Shown: positions 8,801-13,305 of the stretch, in pieces
Layout of the letters: each line of letters begins with the position of its first letter
Position numbering within the stretch: the first letter of the stretch is position 1
Notes under the pieces: model-generated
What the model saw: the letters and a program-made list of their open reading frames with translations, nothing else
The model's database searches: none
What the model was told of the DNA's origin: nothing
NCBI GenBank assembly: GCA_014804185.1
Contig: JAAVAG010000217.1
Coordinates: 1 to 13,305, forward strand
DNA length: 13,305 bases
Reading direction: 5' to 3'
Source: Lachnospiraceae bacterium
GTDB taxonomy: Bacteria; Bacillota; Clostridia; Lachnospirales; Lachnospiraceae
Position numbers and translations under genes: made by a program

Positions 8801-9553
8801 CAGAAACTCCAGGAAAGATTTGCATATACATATCCGCATGCGGATCTGGCGAATCTGTACACCAAGACTACAGTGTCGGAACTGAAGATAGCCGCTTTGG
8901 AGGAAGCGGAGGAGGGCGCTTTCCACGCGTTTCAGGAAGCGGAGGTCGTGCCGTATATTCCCAGATTTATGCAGGCGGAGGAGAAGATTTCCGGGGCCGC
9001 CAGGGGCAGCGCATTCCACAGGGTGATGGAACTGCTGGATCTGTCATCGTGGCCCGGCTTCCGGGCGGATGATACGGCGGAAGGGCGCAGTCTCCGCGAA
9101 GAATGGATGCGGCGGGAGCTGGACAGGATGCAGCAGAGCGGGAAACTGACGGAGGAGTACCGGAAAGCCGTATCCGGGGAGAAGATCTTCCGCTTTATGG
9201 ACAGCAGCCTGGCGGGGCGCATGGCCGCCGCGGAGAAAGCGGGTCTGCTCTGGCGGGAGCAGCCTTTCGTGTATGGGATCTCCGCGGACAGGCTGGGCAC
9301 TCCCGGAGGAGGGAAGTTTCCCTCCGAAGAGACGGTGCTCATACAGGGAATTGTGGACGTCTTTTTTGAGGAGAGGGGGGAACTGGTGGTGGCGGATTAC
9401 AAGACGGATGTCATCCGCACCCCGGAGGAACTGGCCAGACGCTACAAGGTGCAGCTTGACTATTATGAGGAGGCCCTGGAGCATCTGACGGGCAGGCGGG
9501 TAAAAGAAAGGATCCTCTACTCCTTTTATCTGGGCTGCGAGATCCCCGTATAA
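5822..9553 (+). CDS. addA: helicase-nuclease subunit AddA (UvrD/Rep-type helicase)
   Basis: This 1243-residue protein is similar in length to B. subtilis AddA (about 1232). It supplies the 3'-5' superfamily 1A helicase and one of the two nucleases of AddAB. Motifs in order: Walker A AAAGSGKT at residues 24-31 (Lys30), motif II DEYQD at 399-403, motif III GDVKQSIYKFR at 429-439, NFRSRPE after it, IHKSKGLEFP near 810, and motif VI YVAMTRAKEKL at 883-893. The nuclease domain has His1066 (GSAFHRV), Asp1179 (GIVDVFF) and Asp1192/Lys1194 (ADYKTD). I chose the ATG at 5822: the site AAGGAG (5803-5808) ends only 1 base before the alternative ATG at 5810 but 13 before this one, and the product then begins MAIHFTPEQQ as is usual in relatives. 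An Ala/Glu/Thr-rich low-complexity insert covers residues 652-682. The gene is last in the repair operon and ends 35 bp from the convergent thiT stop. Confidence 0.97.
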   Translation: MAIHFTPEQQEVISLHGCNLLVSAAAGSGKTAVLTQRIVQMICRKENPVDIDRLLVVTFTNAAAAEMRERIGAAVAARLEEEPENAHIQRQATLIHNAQITTIDSFCLFVLRNNFNDIGLDPAFRVAEEGEIELLRQEVLGQLLEDRFAEGKEDFHHCVEVYCPNGRESALEEHILNLHDFAMSQPWPEEWLEQRKADYQIRDGADMEGQDWAVFLKEHLHRMLSGCVEQMERVNRLCMQPAGPYMYGETVEQEKEQIEKLLRMDSLSQLEAALPAVSFGRLSSKKDESVDPQLRELAKKLRNGVKDSLKEMQEQYFVTPMALAVEQMQECGRAVETLADLCLEFGRRMEEAKREKNLLDFSDMEHMALRILLEKTQEGVTPTRTAMEYREYFQEVLIDEYQDSNLVQEYILKAVSGEEDGNFNRFMVGDVKQSIYKFRLARPELFLEKYHDYESSGSQDCRRIDLHRNFRSRPEVIRTVNEVFGRIMTRQVGGIVYDDRAALHEGAVYPASQGCESELILMEKPEKGEELSPRALEALGITRKIRQLRREFQVTDKETGLLRPLQYRDIVVLLRTNSGWDEEFREVFEREGIPVYISSRTGYFATNEIQTVLQFLRVLDNPLQDVPLFGVLKSVFGGFTDEEIALVRRHVQETAETAAGQAETSDLAADGEAEAAEVTNGQERRLLYEDLEWCASREGHSMEEKCAAFLKMIQRYRRYTIYMPIRKLLQTLFDETCYLHYVAALPAGEQRLANVEMLLEKARAFEKTSYYGLYHFIRYMEQLQKYNVDYGEANILDENADVVRIMSIHKSKGLEFPVTFVAGLSKRFNMQDTGQAMIVDMDLGIGTDYVNPDRRLKNRTLRKKALAAKMRRENLAEEIRVLYVAMTRAKEKLILTGVLENAAERAQEAEMENRLRRDPGQGGEIPDAEAEPLSYAALYRAASCMDLLLQICRPTCIWTGEDLAAEEIRESIGEEERRNLLRCGETYVDQKLLQKLQERFAYTYPHADLANLYTKTTVSELKIAALEEAEEGAFHAFQEAEVVPYIPRFMQAEEKISGAARGSAFHRVMELLDLSSWPGFRADDTAEGRSLREEWMRRELDRMQQSGKLTEEYRKAVSGEKIFRFMDSSLAGRMAAAEKAGLLWREQPFVYGISADRLGTPGGGKFPSEETVLIQGIVDVFFEERGELVVADYKTDVIRTPEELARRYKVQLDYYEEALEHLTGRRVKERILYSFYLGCEIPV

Positions 9554-9568
9554 AAGCGGCGTCTGTCC

Positions 9569-9603
9569 CGTTATTCCGCCATGGCTCGTTATTCCGCCAT
9601 GGC
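9569..9603. repeat. 18-bp tandem duplication covering the thiT stop codon
   Basis: A 17-base unit (CGTTATTCCGCCATGGC on the plus strand) occurs at 9569-9585 and 9587-9603, separated by one base, so the period is 18 bp. On the minus strand it contains the last codons and stop of thiT (Met-Ala-Glu-stop). The second copy therefore repeats the same tail and a second in-frame stop just downstream. Each copy also contains the palindrome GCCATGGC, so the two can pair as an 8-bp stem with a 10-base loop between the convergent addA and thiT genes. With no T-run, I do not call it a terminator. Confidence 0.85.
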
Positions 9604-10272
9604 CTGGAGCCTGCGGAACATTTTGGAGACGGCCGGGATCTTCAGCAGGATGACCGTGACCGCGCCTTCCACAAGAATATAGGCGTAGTTGTAGATAAAG
9701 GGATACAGCTGTGCCAGGGCTTTCGGAAAGGTGTCCGGCATATAGTCCATCCAGTACAGGTATCCGCCGATAGTGTGGAACAGCCCTCTTGCCAGAATCG
9801 CCAGGATATAGGCCAGGATGAATTTATCTTTTTTCTGATAGAAAAATCCGGTCAGACCCAGCGCGGTGAATGCGAAAAAGTAGTCGCAGCAGATCTGCAT
9901 GGGGGAGAGCATGTAGGAACCGCCGGATTGAAAAAACTGCAGAATGCTGTAGGCGAAGGCGGACAGCAGACCCGCTTTGATTCCATAGAAATATCCGATG
10001 ATGCAGATGCAGAGCATGGAAAACAGAGTGACAGAGCCGCCGTAGGGCATTTCCAGTTTGAAAAACGACAGGACAAACGCCATGGCTATGGCGACGCCGC
10101 AGACAGCCAGACGTTTAGGACTCAGCCGGGTGTTTTTCTGCCTGCGGTCCACGACCAGCGCAGCAAGAACACAGGAAATGAGGAGAACGGCAATCAGCAC
10201 ATAGTATCCGGCGCTGTTCATGGAGTAATAACCGTCCTCGTGGTTGATAAAGAAATCCAGAAAAGTAAGCAT
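9589..10272 (-). CDS. thiT: thiamine-specific S-component of an ECF transporter, ThiT family
   Basis: This 227-residue integral membrane protein should bind thiamine outside the cell and, docked on the shared EcfA/EcfA'/EcfT module encoded elsewhere, import it. ThiT family signatures are seen: MPYGGSVTLFSM at 75-86, GIKAGLLSAFAYSILQ at 97-112, QICCDYFFAFTALGLTG at 126-142, and GLFHTIGGYLYW at 163-174. His166 and Trp174 have the same 8-residue spacing as the thiamine-contacting His125 and Trp133 I recall from Lactococcus lactis ThiT. The protein is about 45 residues longer than that one (182), with an extra hydrophobic segment at 22-41. The start is firm: AAGGAGG lies 7 bases before the ATG. 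The TPP riboswitch in the leader independently supports the function. The gene is monocistronic in this window and converges on addA. Confidence 0.93.
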   Translation of the reverse strand: MLTFLDFFINHEDGYYSMNSAGYYVLIAVLLISCVLAALVVDRRQKNTRLSPKRLAVCGVAIAMAFVLSFFKLEMPYGGSVTLFSMLCICIIGYFYGIKAGLLSAFAYSILQFFQSGGSYMLSPMQICCDYFFAFTALGLTGFFYQKKDKFILAYILAILARGLFHTIGGYLYWMDYMPDTFPKALAQLYPFIYNYAYILVEGAVTVILLKIPAVSKMFRRLQAMAE

Positions 10273-10302
10273 AAAAAAACCTCCTTGTCATTTCGCAGGA
10301 GG
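10273..10302 (-). promoter_or_regulatory. expression platform of the thiT riboswitch: hairpin containing the ribosome binding site
   Basis: On the minus strand CCTCCT (10302-10297) can pair with AGGAGG (10285-10280), a 6-bp GC-rich stem with an 11-base loop. Seven U residues (10279-10273) follow directly, and then the thiT AUG. The 3' arm is the thiT Shine-Dalgarno sequence itself. The same hairpin could therefore terminate transcription at the U-run, hide the ribosome binding site, or both. The loop contains AATGACA (10292-10286), complementary to TGTCATT (10401-10395) at the 3' edge of the aptamer. The structure is read from the sequence; the switching role is inference. Confidence 0.7.
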
Positions 10303-10323
10303 GACACAGAGTCATTGCGGCGC

Positions 10324-10368
10324 GGTATGAAAATACAATACCAGATATGTGATACTGTCGACACATAT
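10324..10368 (-). promoter_or_regulatory. two hairpins in the thiT leader between aptamer and expression platform
   Basis: Two perfect inverted repeats lie in the linker: 10345-10351 with 10362-10368 (7 bp, 10-base loop) and 10324-10328 with 10338-10342 (5 bp, 9-base loop). They are AT-rich and have no U-run, so they are not terminators. They may act as spacers that bring the aptamer close to the expression platform, or slow the polymerase. Their significance is uncertain. Confidence 0.4.
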
Positions 10369-10397
10369 GGAATGTATAGTCAGATTTCACGAAGAAT

Positions 10398-10487
10398 GAC
10401 ATGCTTCCTTACGCCGGTATTGTCCGGTTCAAGTAGTGAGGGTTAGGACAGGTGTCCAATCTCAGCTTTGTGCTCCCCTAGCAGATC
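10398..10487 (-). ncRNA. TPP riboswitch (THI element) aptamer
   Basis: This aptamer binds thiamine pyrophosphate and controls thiT. Reading the minus strand from 10487, conserved elements appear in the expected order: AGGGGAGC (5' side of P2 and P3), CTGAGA at 10465-10460, a variable GGAC/GTCC hairpin, ACCCT closing P2, then ACTTGAACCGGACAATACC and GCGTAAGGA. The last two match the consensus ACCTGATCTGG-x-TAATGCCAGCGTAGGGA pyrophosphate-binding part, with CCGG/CCGG as the P4 stem. P1 can form between 10487-10480 (GATCTGCT) and 10405-10398 (AGCATGTC), with one mismatch and one G-U pair. The transcript from the promoter at 10508-10536 would begin only about 15 bases upstream of P1. It is expected to switch thiT off when TPP is plentiful. 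Confidence 0.95.
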
Positions 10488-10507
10488 TTTGTATTTGATT
10501 TCTGTTC

Positions 10508-10536
10508 ACTATACTTTGAATTGAATGAAATGTCAA
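10508..10536 (-). promoter_or_regulatory. thiT promoter
   Basis: On the minus strand a perfect -35 TTGACA (10536-10531) is followed after 17 bp by a -10 TATAGT (10513-10508), five of six bases matching TATAAT. Transcription should start near 10501, giving a leader of about 230 bases that holds the whole TPP riboswitch and its expression platform. It is divergent from the promoter of the TRIC-family gene; the two -35 boxes are 22 bp apart. Confidence 0.85.
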
Positions 10537-10558
10537 GTATTTTTGTTTCTTGTTCCGG

Positions 10559-10587
10559 TTGTAAAAACGGCATGTCAGATATATAAT
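10559..10587 (+). promoter_or_regulatory. promoter for the TRIC-family gene
   Basis: A -35 of TTGTAA (10559-10564, four of six consensus bases) and a perfect -10 TATAAT (10582-10587) are 17 bp apart. Transcription would begin near 10594, giving a leader of about 90 bases before the ATG at 10686. I see no riboswitch or strong hairpin in that leader. The match is weaker than that of the divergent thiT promoter. Confidence 0.65.
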
Positions 10588-10685
10588 AGGTAAGGGGCAT
10601 GCTGTGCCGCACAGGAAATCTGTCGGAAAGACATGCTTTATAGTGATGAAACGGGTGCCTGTGAAAGCGGGAATGGGGGATACAT

Positions 10686-11354
10686 ATGAATTTTGCGGGG
10701 ACAATGTTTGATATCCTGGAAATAGCCGGTACAATCTCCTTTGCTGTATCGGGTGCGATGGTGGCCGTGCGGAAAAGAGTGGATCTGTTCGGTGTGCTTT
10801 TTCTGGGGGTGATCACCGCTCTGGGGGGCGGTATGCTGCGCGACGTGATGCTGGGGTGTATACCGCCGGTTTTTTTTCAGAACAGCTTATATGTCTGCAT
10901 GGCGGCGGCAGCGGCGCTGGCGGTATTTCTGCTGGCCATGATATTTCAGGACAGATATCTGTCCGAGGAGCAGGTGATCGATCACGTAAACAATGTGTTC
11001 GACGCGTGGGGGCTGGGCGCTTTTACGGTGATCGGCGCACAGGCGGCCATTGAAGCCGGATACGGAGAAAACGGGTTTCTGGTCGTGTGTATGGGGATGC
11101 TCACCGGGATCGGCGGAGGTCTGATCAGAGATCTGATGGTTATGGAGATTCCTTTTGTCCTGCGCAAACGGGTCTATGCGGTGGCGTCCATCACGGGAGG
11201 CTGCTGCTATTATCTGCTCTGGAATGTGGGAGCGCCGGAATGGGCTGCGATCTTTTCCAGCGTGCTGTGGGTCTTTGGTATGCGCATGCTGGCCACTCTT
11301 TACAGGTGGAATCTGCCCAAGGCCATCAGAGAGCCGGATGTCCGCAGGCCGTAA
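10686..11354 (+). CDS. TRIC cation channel / UPF0126 family membrane protein
   Basis: This 222-residue protein has about seven hydrophobic segments and the internal duplication typical of the bacterial TRIC/UPF0126 family (YicG/YadS-like). The two repeats carry GGGMLRD at residues 47-53 and GGGLIRD at 143-149, each followed by an IPP or IPF motif (59-61 and 155-157). Structurally studied members form trimeric cation channels; some E. coli members have been linked to glycine uptake, so the substrate here cannot be fixed from sequence. The start is the ATG at 10686, preceded by GGGGGA (about 10675-10680) with a short 5-base spacer. It has its own promoter upstream. The next gene, a MraY-like enzyme, starts 102 bp later on the same strand and may be on the same transcript, as no terminator with a T-run is seen between them. 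Confidence 0.9.
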   Translation: MNFAGTMFDILEIAGTISFAVSGAMVAVRKRVDLFGVLFLGVITALGGGMLRDVMLGCIPPVFFQNSLYVCMAAAAALAVFLLAMIFQDRYLSEEQVIDHVNNVFDAWGLGAFTVIGAQAAIEAGYGENGFLVVCMGMLTGIGGGLIRDLMVMEIPFVLRKRVYAVASITGGCCYYLLWNVGAPEWAAIFSSVLWVFGMRMLATLYRWNLPKAIREPDVRRP

Positions 11355-11377
11355 GAGGTGTAGTCGATAAGATATGA

Positions 11378-11444
11378 GCGCGCCGCAGCGCGCATGGGGT
11401 ATGACTGGATGCCCGCTGGTAGCGGGATGCCCATAATATGGGCA
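11378..11444 (+). promoter_or_regulatory. three consecutive hairpins in the leader of the MraY-like gene
   Basis: Three perfect inverted repeats follow one another: 11378-11383 with 11388-11393 (GCGCGC, loop of 4), 11412-11417 with 11421-11426 (CCCGCT/AGCGGG, loop of 3), and 11428-11434 with 11438-11444 (TGCCCAT/ATGGGCA, loop of 3). The last stem ends on the first A of the Shine-Dalgarno sequence AGGAGG (11444-11449). A direct repeat GGATGCCC at 11407-11414 and 11425-11432 allows the distal GGGCA to pair with either copy, so alternative folds exist. None has a T-run, so they are not ordinary terminators. A regulatory role is inference. Confidence 0.45.
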
Positions 11445-11456
11445 GGAGGGGGAAAA

Positions 11457-12449
11457 ATGATTGTAAACTTTTTGGGAATGGATTATCCTGTGGTGGCGTT
11501 TATCGGTATTATGGCGGCTTTTGCAGCGACCTGTCTGCTGCTCTCCGGGCTGAGCAGATTTCTGCCCAGGGATCACGGAAGAGAGTTTGCCCACGACGGC
11601 AAGCTTTCCGAGGGAAAACCAAGGGGAGCAGGCATTATTTTTATTCTGGTATTCGCTTTTTCCGCCTTTTTGTTTGCGGCCATGGATATGGAGATTATGA
11701 TCTATCTGGCGCTGGTCGTCGCGGAAATGTTTACGGGATATTTTGACGATGCCGCCGATAAGGCATGGGGGGAATACAAAAAGGGTGTGCTGGATCTGCT
11801 GATAGCAGCGGCCACGGCGGTGACTTTCCTGCATTATAACTCCAATGTGATTACCATAGCCTCCCTGGGGATGCAGGTGGAGATCATGAAACCGGTATAC
11901 GGGGTGCTGATCGTCATTTTGGTGTGGGTATCCATCAATGTGACCAACTGTGCGGACGGTGTGGATGGACTGTCCGGCACGCTGGCCATCATAACGTTGA
12001 GCAGCCTGTATGTGGTGGACAGGATGGCGGGGATATCGGGGGAATTCTCCTATGTGATGCTGCTTTTTATCGTCTGTATTCTGGGATATCTCTGGTATAA
12101 CGCGGCGCCCAGCAACCTGATGATGGGGGATGCTGGCTCCAGGGCAATGGGCATTTTCATCAGTATCGCGGCGCTGAAAACCGGAATGCCGCTGCTGTAT
12201 ATTCCCGCCGCCTTTATGTTGATTCTGGACGGAGGGCTGGGACTGTTTAAAGTATTCCTGCTCCGTTTTCTCAATATTCACGTTCTGAAAAATACGCATC
12301 TGCCCGTGCACGATCACGTGCGCAGGGCAAAGGGCTGGTCCAATACACAGACGGTGTTTCGGTTCGCCATCATCCAGATTGTCATAGCCATCGCCATGGT
12401 GGCGCTGCTGCTGTGTCAGGAGGGTGTGCAGATAACGTTACGGGGATGA
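11457..12449 (+). CDS. MraY-family phospho-sugar transferase (polyprenyl-phosphate glycosyl-1-phosphate transferase)
   Basis: This 330-residue membrane enzyme of the MraY/WecA/TagO family transfers a sugar-1-phosphate from a UDP-sugar to undecaprenyl phosphate at the cytoplasmic face. MraY itself makes lipid I for peptidoglycan. Family motifs are present: PRGAG at 55-59 in place of PTMGG, YFDDAADK with the Asp97-Asp98 pair, NCADGVDGLSG at 164-174, MGDAGS at 223-228 with Asp225, and LPVHDHVRRAKGW at 282-294. In MraY the last motif is His-His-His; here it is His285-Asp286-His287, so the gene may be a paralogue rather than the essential mraY. About ten hydrophobic segments cover the protein. I chose the ATG at 11457 because AGGAGG (11444-11449) lies 7 bases upstream; the earlier in-frame ATG at 11394 would run through the leader hairpins. 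None of its immediate neighbours belongs to the usual division/cell-wall (dcw) cluster. Substrate is uncertain. Confidence 0.88.
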   Translation: MIVNFLGMDYPVVAFIGIMAAFAATCLLLSGLSRFLPRDHGREFAHDGKLSEGKPRGAGIIFILVFAFSAFLFAAMDMEIMIYLALVVAEMFTGYFDDAADKAWGEYKKGVLDLLIAAATAVTFLHYNSNVITIASLGMQVEIMKPVYGVLIVILVWVSINVTNCADGVDGLSGTLAIITLSSLYVVDRMAGISGEFSYVMLLFIVCILGYLWYNAAPSNLMMGDAGSRAMGIFISIAALKTGMPLLYIPAAFMLILDGGLGLFKVFLLRFLNIHVLKNTHLPVHDHVRRAKGWSNTQTVFRFAIIQIVIAIAMVALLLCQEGVQITLRG

Positions 12450-12510
12450 TGCATGACGGAGACAAGAGGGGAATGCCGGGCCTGACTGCCGGGAAAAGAG
12501 GTACAAAGTT

Positions 12511-13305
12511 ATGTTTGATTATTTACTGTTTGATCTGGACGGAACGCTGACGGATTCCAAGGAGGGCATCACGAAAAGCGTGCAGTACGCGCTGCGCTGT
12601 TTTGACATCGATGAGCCGGATCTGGATAAGCTGGAGCCCTTTATCGGACCGCCCCTGAAGAACAGCTTTATGGAGTTTTACGGGTTTGACGAGGCAAAAG
12701 CCCAGGAGGCGGTAGGAAAATACCGTGAGTATTTTAATGAGAAAGGGATCTTTCAGAACGCGGTTTATCCGGGCGTTCCGCAGATGCTGAAGAGTCTGAA
12801 AGAAAAAGGGAAAAAACTGGCCGTATCCTCCAGCAAGCCGCAGGTGTATGTGGAACAGATATTGGAACATTTTCATATTCGCAGCTATTTTGATGTGGTG
12901 GTGGGCAGCGAATTAAACGGCGCCAGATCGGAGAAATCCGAGGTGGTGGAGGAGGCGCTGAGGCAGCTTCTGGGCGGAAAAAAGCCGGGACATGAGGCAG
13001 CCGCGATCATCGGCGACCGGAAGTTTGACGTGGAGGGCGGACAGGCCCACGATATTACTACAATTGCGGTTTCCTATGGTTTTGGATCCATGGAAGAACT
13101 GAAAGAGGCAAAGGCGGAATATATCGTCCGCAGCGTAGGGGAACTGAAAAATCTGCTCCTGCGGGGTACGGAGGATGCCAAATATGAGCCGCCTTTTCAT
13201 AAGATCAGCAAGCTTGTTTTTCCCATGCTGATGGCCTATCTGGTGTGGCAGATCGGCGGTTATATGGGGGCGTTTCTGACTGTGTTTCTGGCGCAGTCCA
13301 TTCCC
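12511..13305 (+). CDS. HAD-superfamily phosphatase with C-terminal membrane segment, 3' end missing
   Basis: The 265 residues visible have no stop, so the gene continues beyond the window. Residues 1-217 are a complete HAD subfamily IA hydrolase of the phosphoglycolate phosphatase/beta-phosphoglucomutase type: nucleophile motif FDLDGTLTDS with Asp8 and Asp10, an alpha-helical cap (about 16-85), motif II Ser in AVSSSKP (104-110), a conserved Lys near 142 (SEKSE), and the acidic motif IIGDRKFDVEGG at 166-177. The substrate cannot be told. The frame then continues through a short linker (EDAKYEPPFHK) into a hydrophobic stretch (about 235-262), which a soluble HAD enzyme would lack. This looks like fusion to a membrane domain, possibly a CPBP-type intramembrane protease, but the diagnostic residues are outside. 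The ATG has AAGAGG (12496-12501) 9 bases upstream. It follows the MraY-like gene by 61 bp and may share its transcript. Confidence 0.85.
   Translation, partial: MFDYLLFDLDGTLTDSKEGITKSVQYALRCFDIDEPDLDKLEPFIGPPLKNSFMEFYGFDEAKAQEAVGKYREYFNEKGIFQNAVYPGVPQMLKSLKEKGKKLAVSSSKPQVYVEQILEHFHIRSYFDVVVGSELNGARSEKSEVVEEALRQLLGGKKPGHEAAAIIGDRKFDVEGGQAHDITTIAVSYGFGSMEELKEAKAEYIVRSVGELKNLLLRGTEDAKYEPPFHKISKLVFPMLMAYLVWQIGGYMGAFLTVFLAQSIP

Noticed and set aside
9775..10446. A 223-codon plus-strand frame opposite thiT and its riboswitch
   Set aside because: It runs antisense to the aptamer and the thiT membrane helices; its composition is not that of a membrane or a known soluble protein.
11394..11456. Upstream in-frame ATG for the MraY-like gene
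   Set aside because: It would put two leader hairpins and the AGGAGG site inside the coding region, and the 21 extra residues are not family-like.
10887..12317. A 476-codon minus-strand frame across the TRIC and MraY-like genes
   Set aside because: It is antisense to two genes with clear family motifs; its His/Gln-rich composition is typical of a shadow frame.
12453..12485. A 10-codon frame between the MraY-like and HAD genes
   Set aside because: It is too short to separate from chance and has no leader-peptide character such as a run of one amino acid or a following attenuator.

Overview
This window reads as ordinary chromosomal DNA from an anaerobic Gram-positive bacterium of the class Clostridia, most likely family Lachnospiraceae. 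The evidence is the AddA/AddB recombination pair in place of RecBCD, a ThiT-type thiamine S-component under a TPP riboswitch, AGGAGG-type ribosome binding sites, TTGACA/TATAAT promoters and a moderately GC-rich codon bias. The genus is inference. I see no transposase, integrase, phage gene, CRISPR array, tRNA or rRNA.

Left part (1-1660). The 3' part of an exonuclease III-family AP endonuclease gene runs in from outside the window. A small DUF2752 membrane protein follows 4 bp later. A strong consensus promoter then drives a DUF4190-like membrane protein with an N-terminal Asn/Gln/Pro/Tyr-rich tail, and that unit ends at a 12-bp Rho-independent terminator.

Repair operon (1693-9553). An alkyladenine (3-methyladenine) DNA glycosylase gene overlaps the addB start by 4 bp (ATGA), and addB is followed after 35 bp by addA. 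AddB has its Walker A, RecB-type nuclease motif and four iron-sulfur cysteines. AddA has its UvrD/Rep helicase motifs and its own nuclease motif. Both look intact. With the AP endonuclease upstream, base excision and double-strand-break repair genes sit side by side.

Thiamine locus (9589-10536, minus strand). thiT converges on addA. Its leader carries a consensus promoter, a full TPP aptamer and a compact expression platform. In that platform the Shine-Dalgarno sequence is the 3' arm of a hairpin followed by seven U residues and then the AUG. The 3' strand of aptamer helix P1 overlaps a heptamer complementary to the loop of that hairpin, which suggests how TPP could switch the gene.

Right part (10559-13305, plus strand). 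A divergent promoter drives a TRIC/UPF0126 family membrane protein. It is followed by a MraY-family glycosyl-1-phosphate transferase, preceded by three small hairpins ending at its ribosome binding site. Last is a HAD-superfamily phosphatase whose frame continues into a hydrophobic segment and leaves the window without a stop, suggesting a HAD-membrane protein fusion.

I did not find an unmistakably new system. The items most worth a second look are the thiT expression platform, the HAD-membrane fusion, the structured leader of the MraY-like gene and the His-Asp-His variant in that protein.
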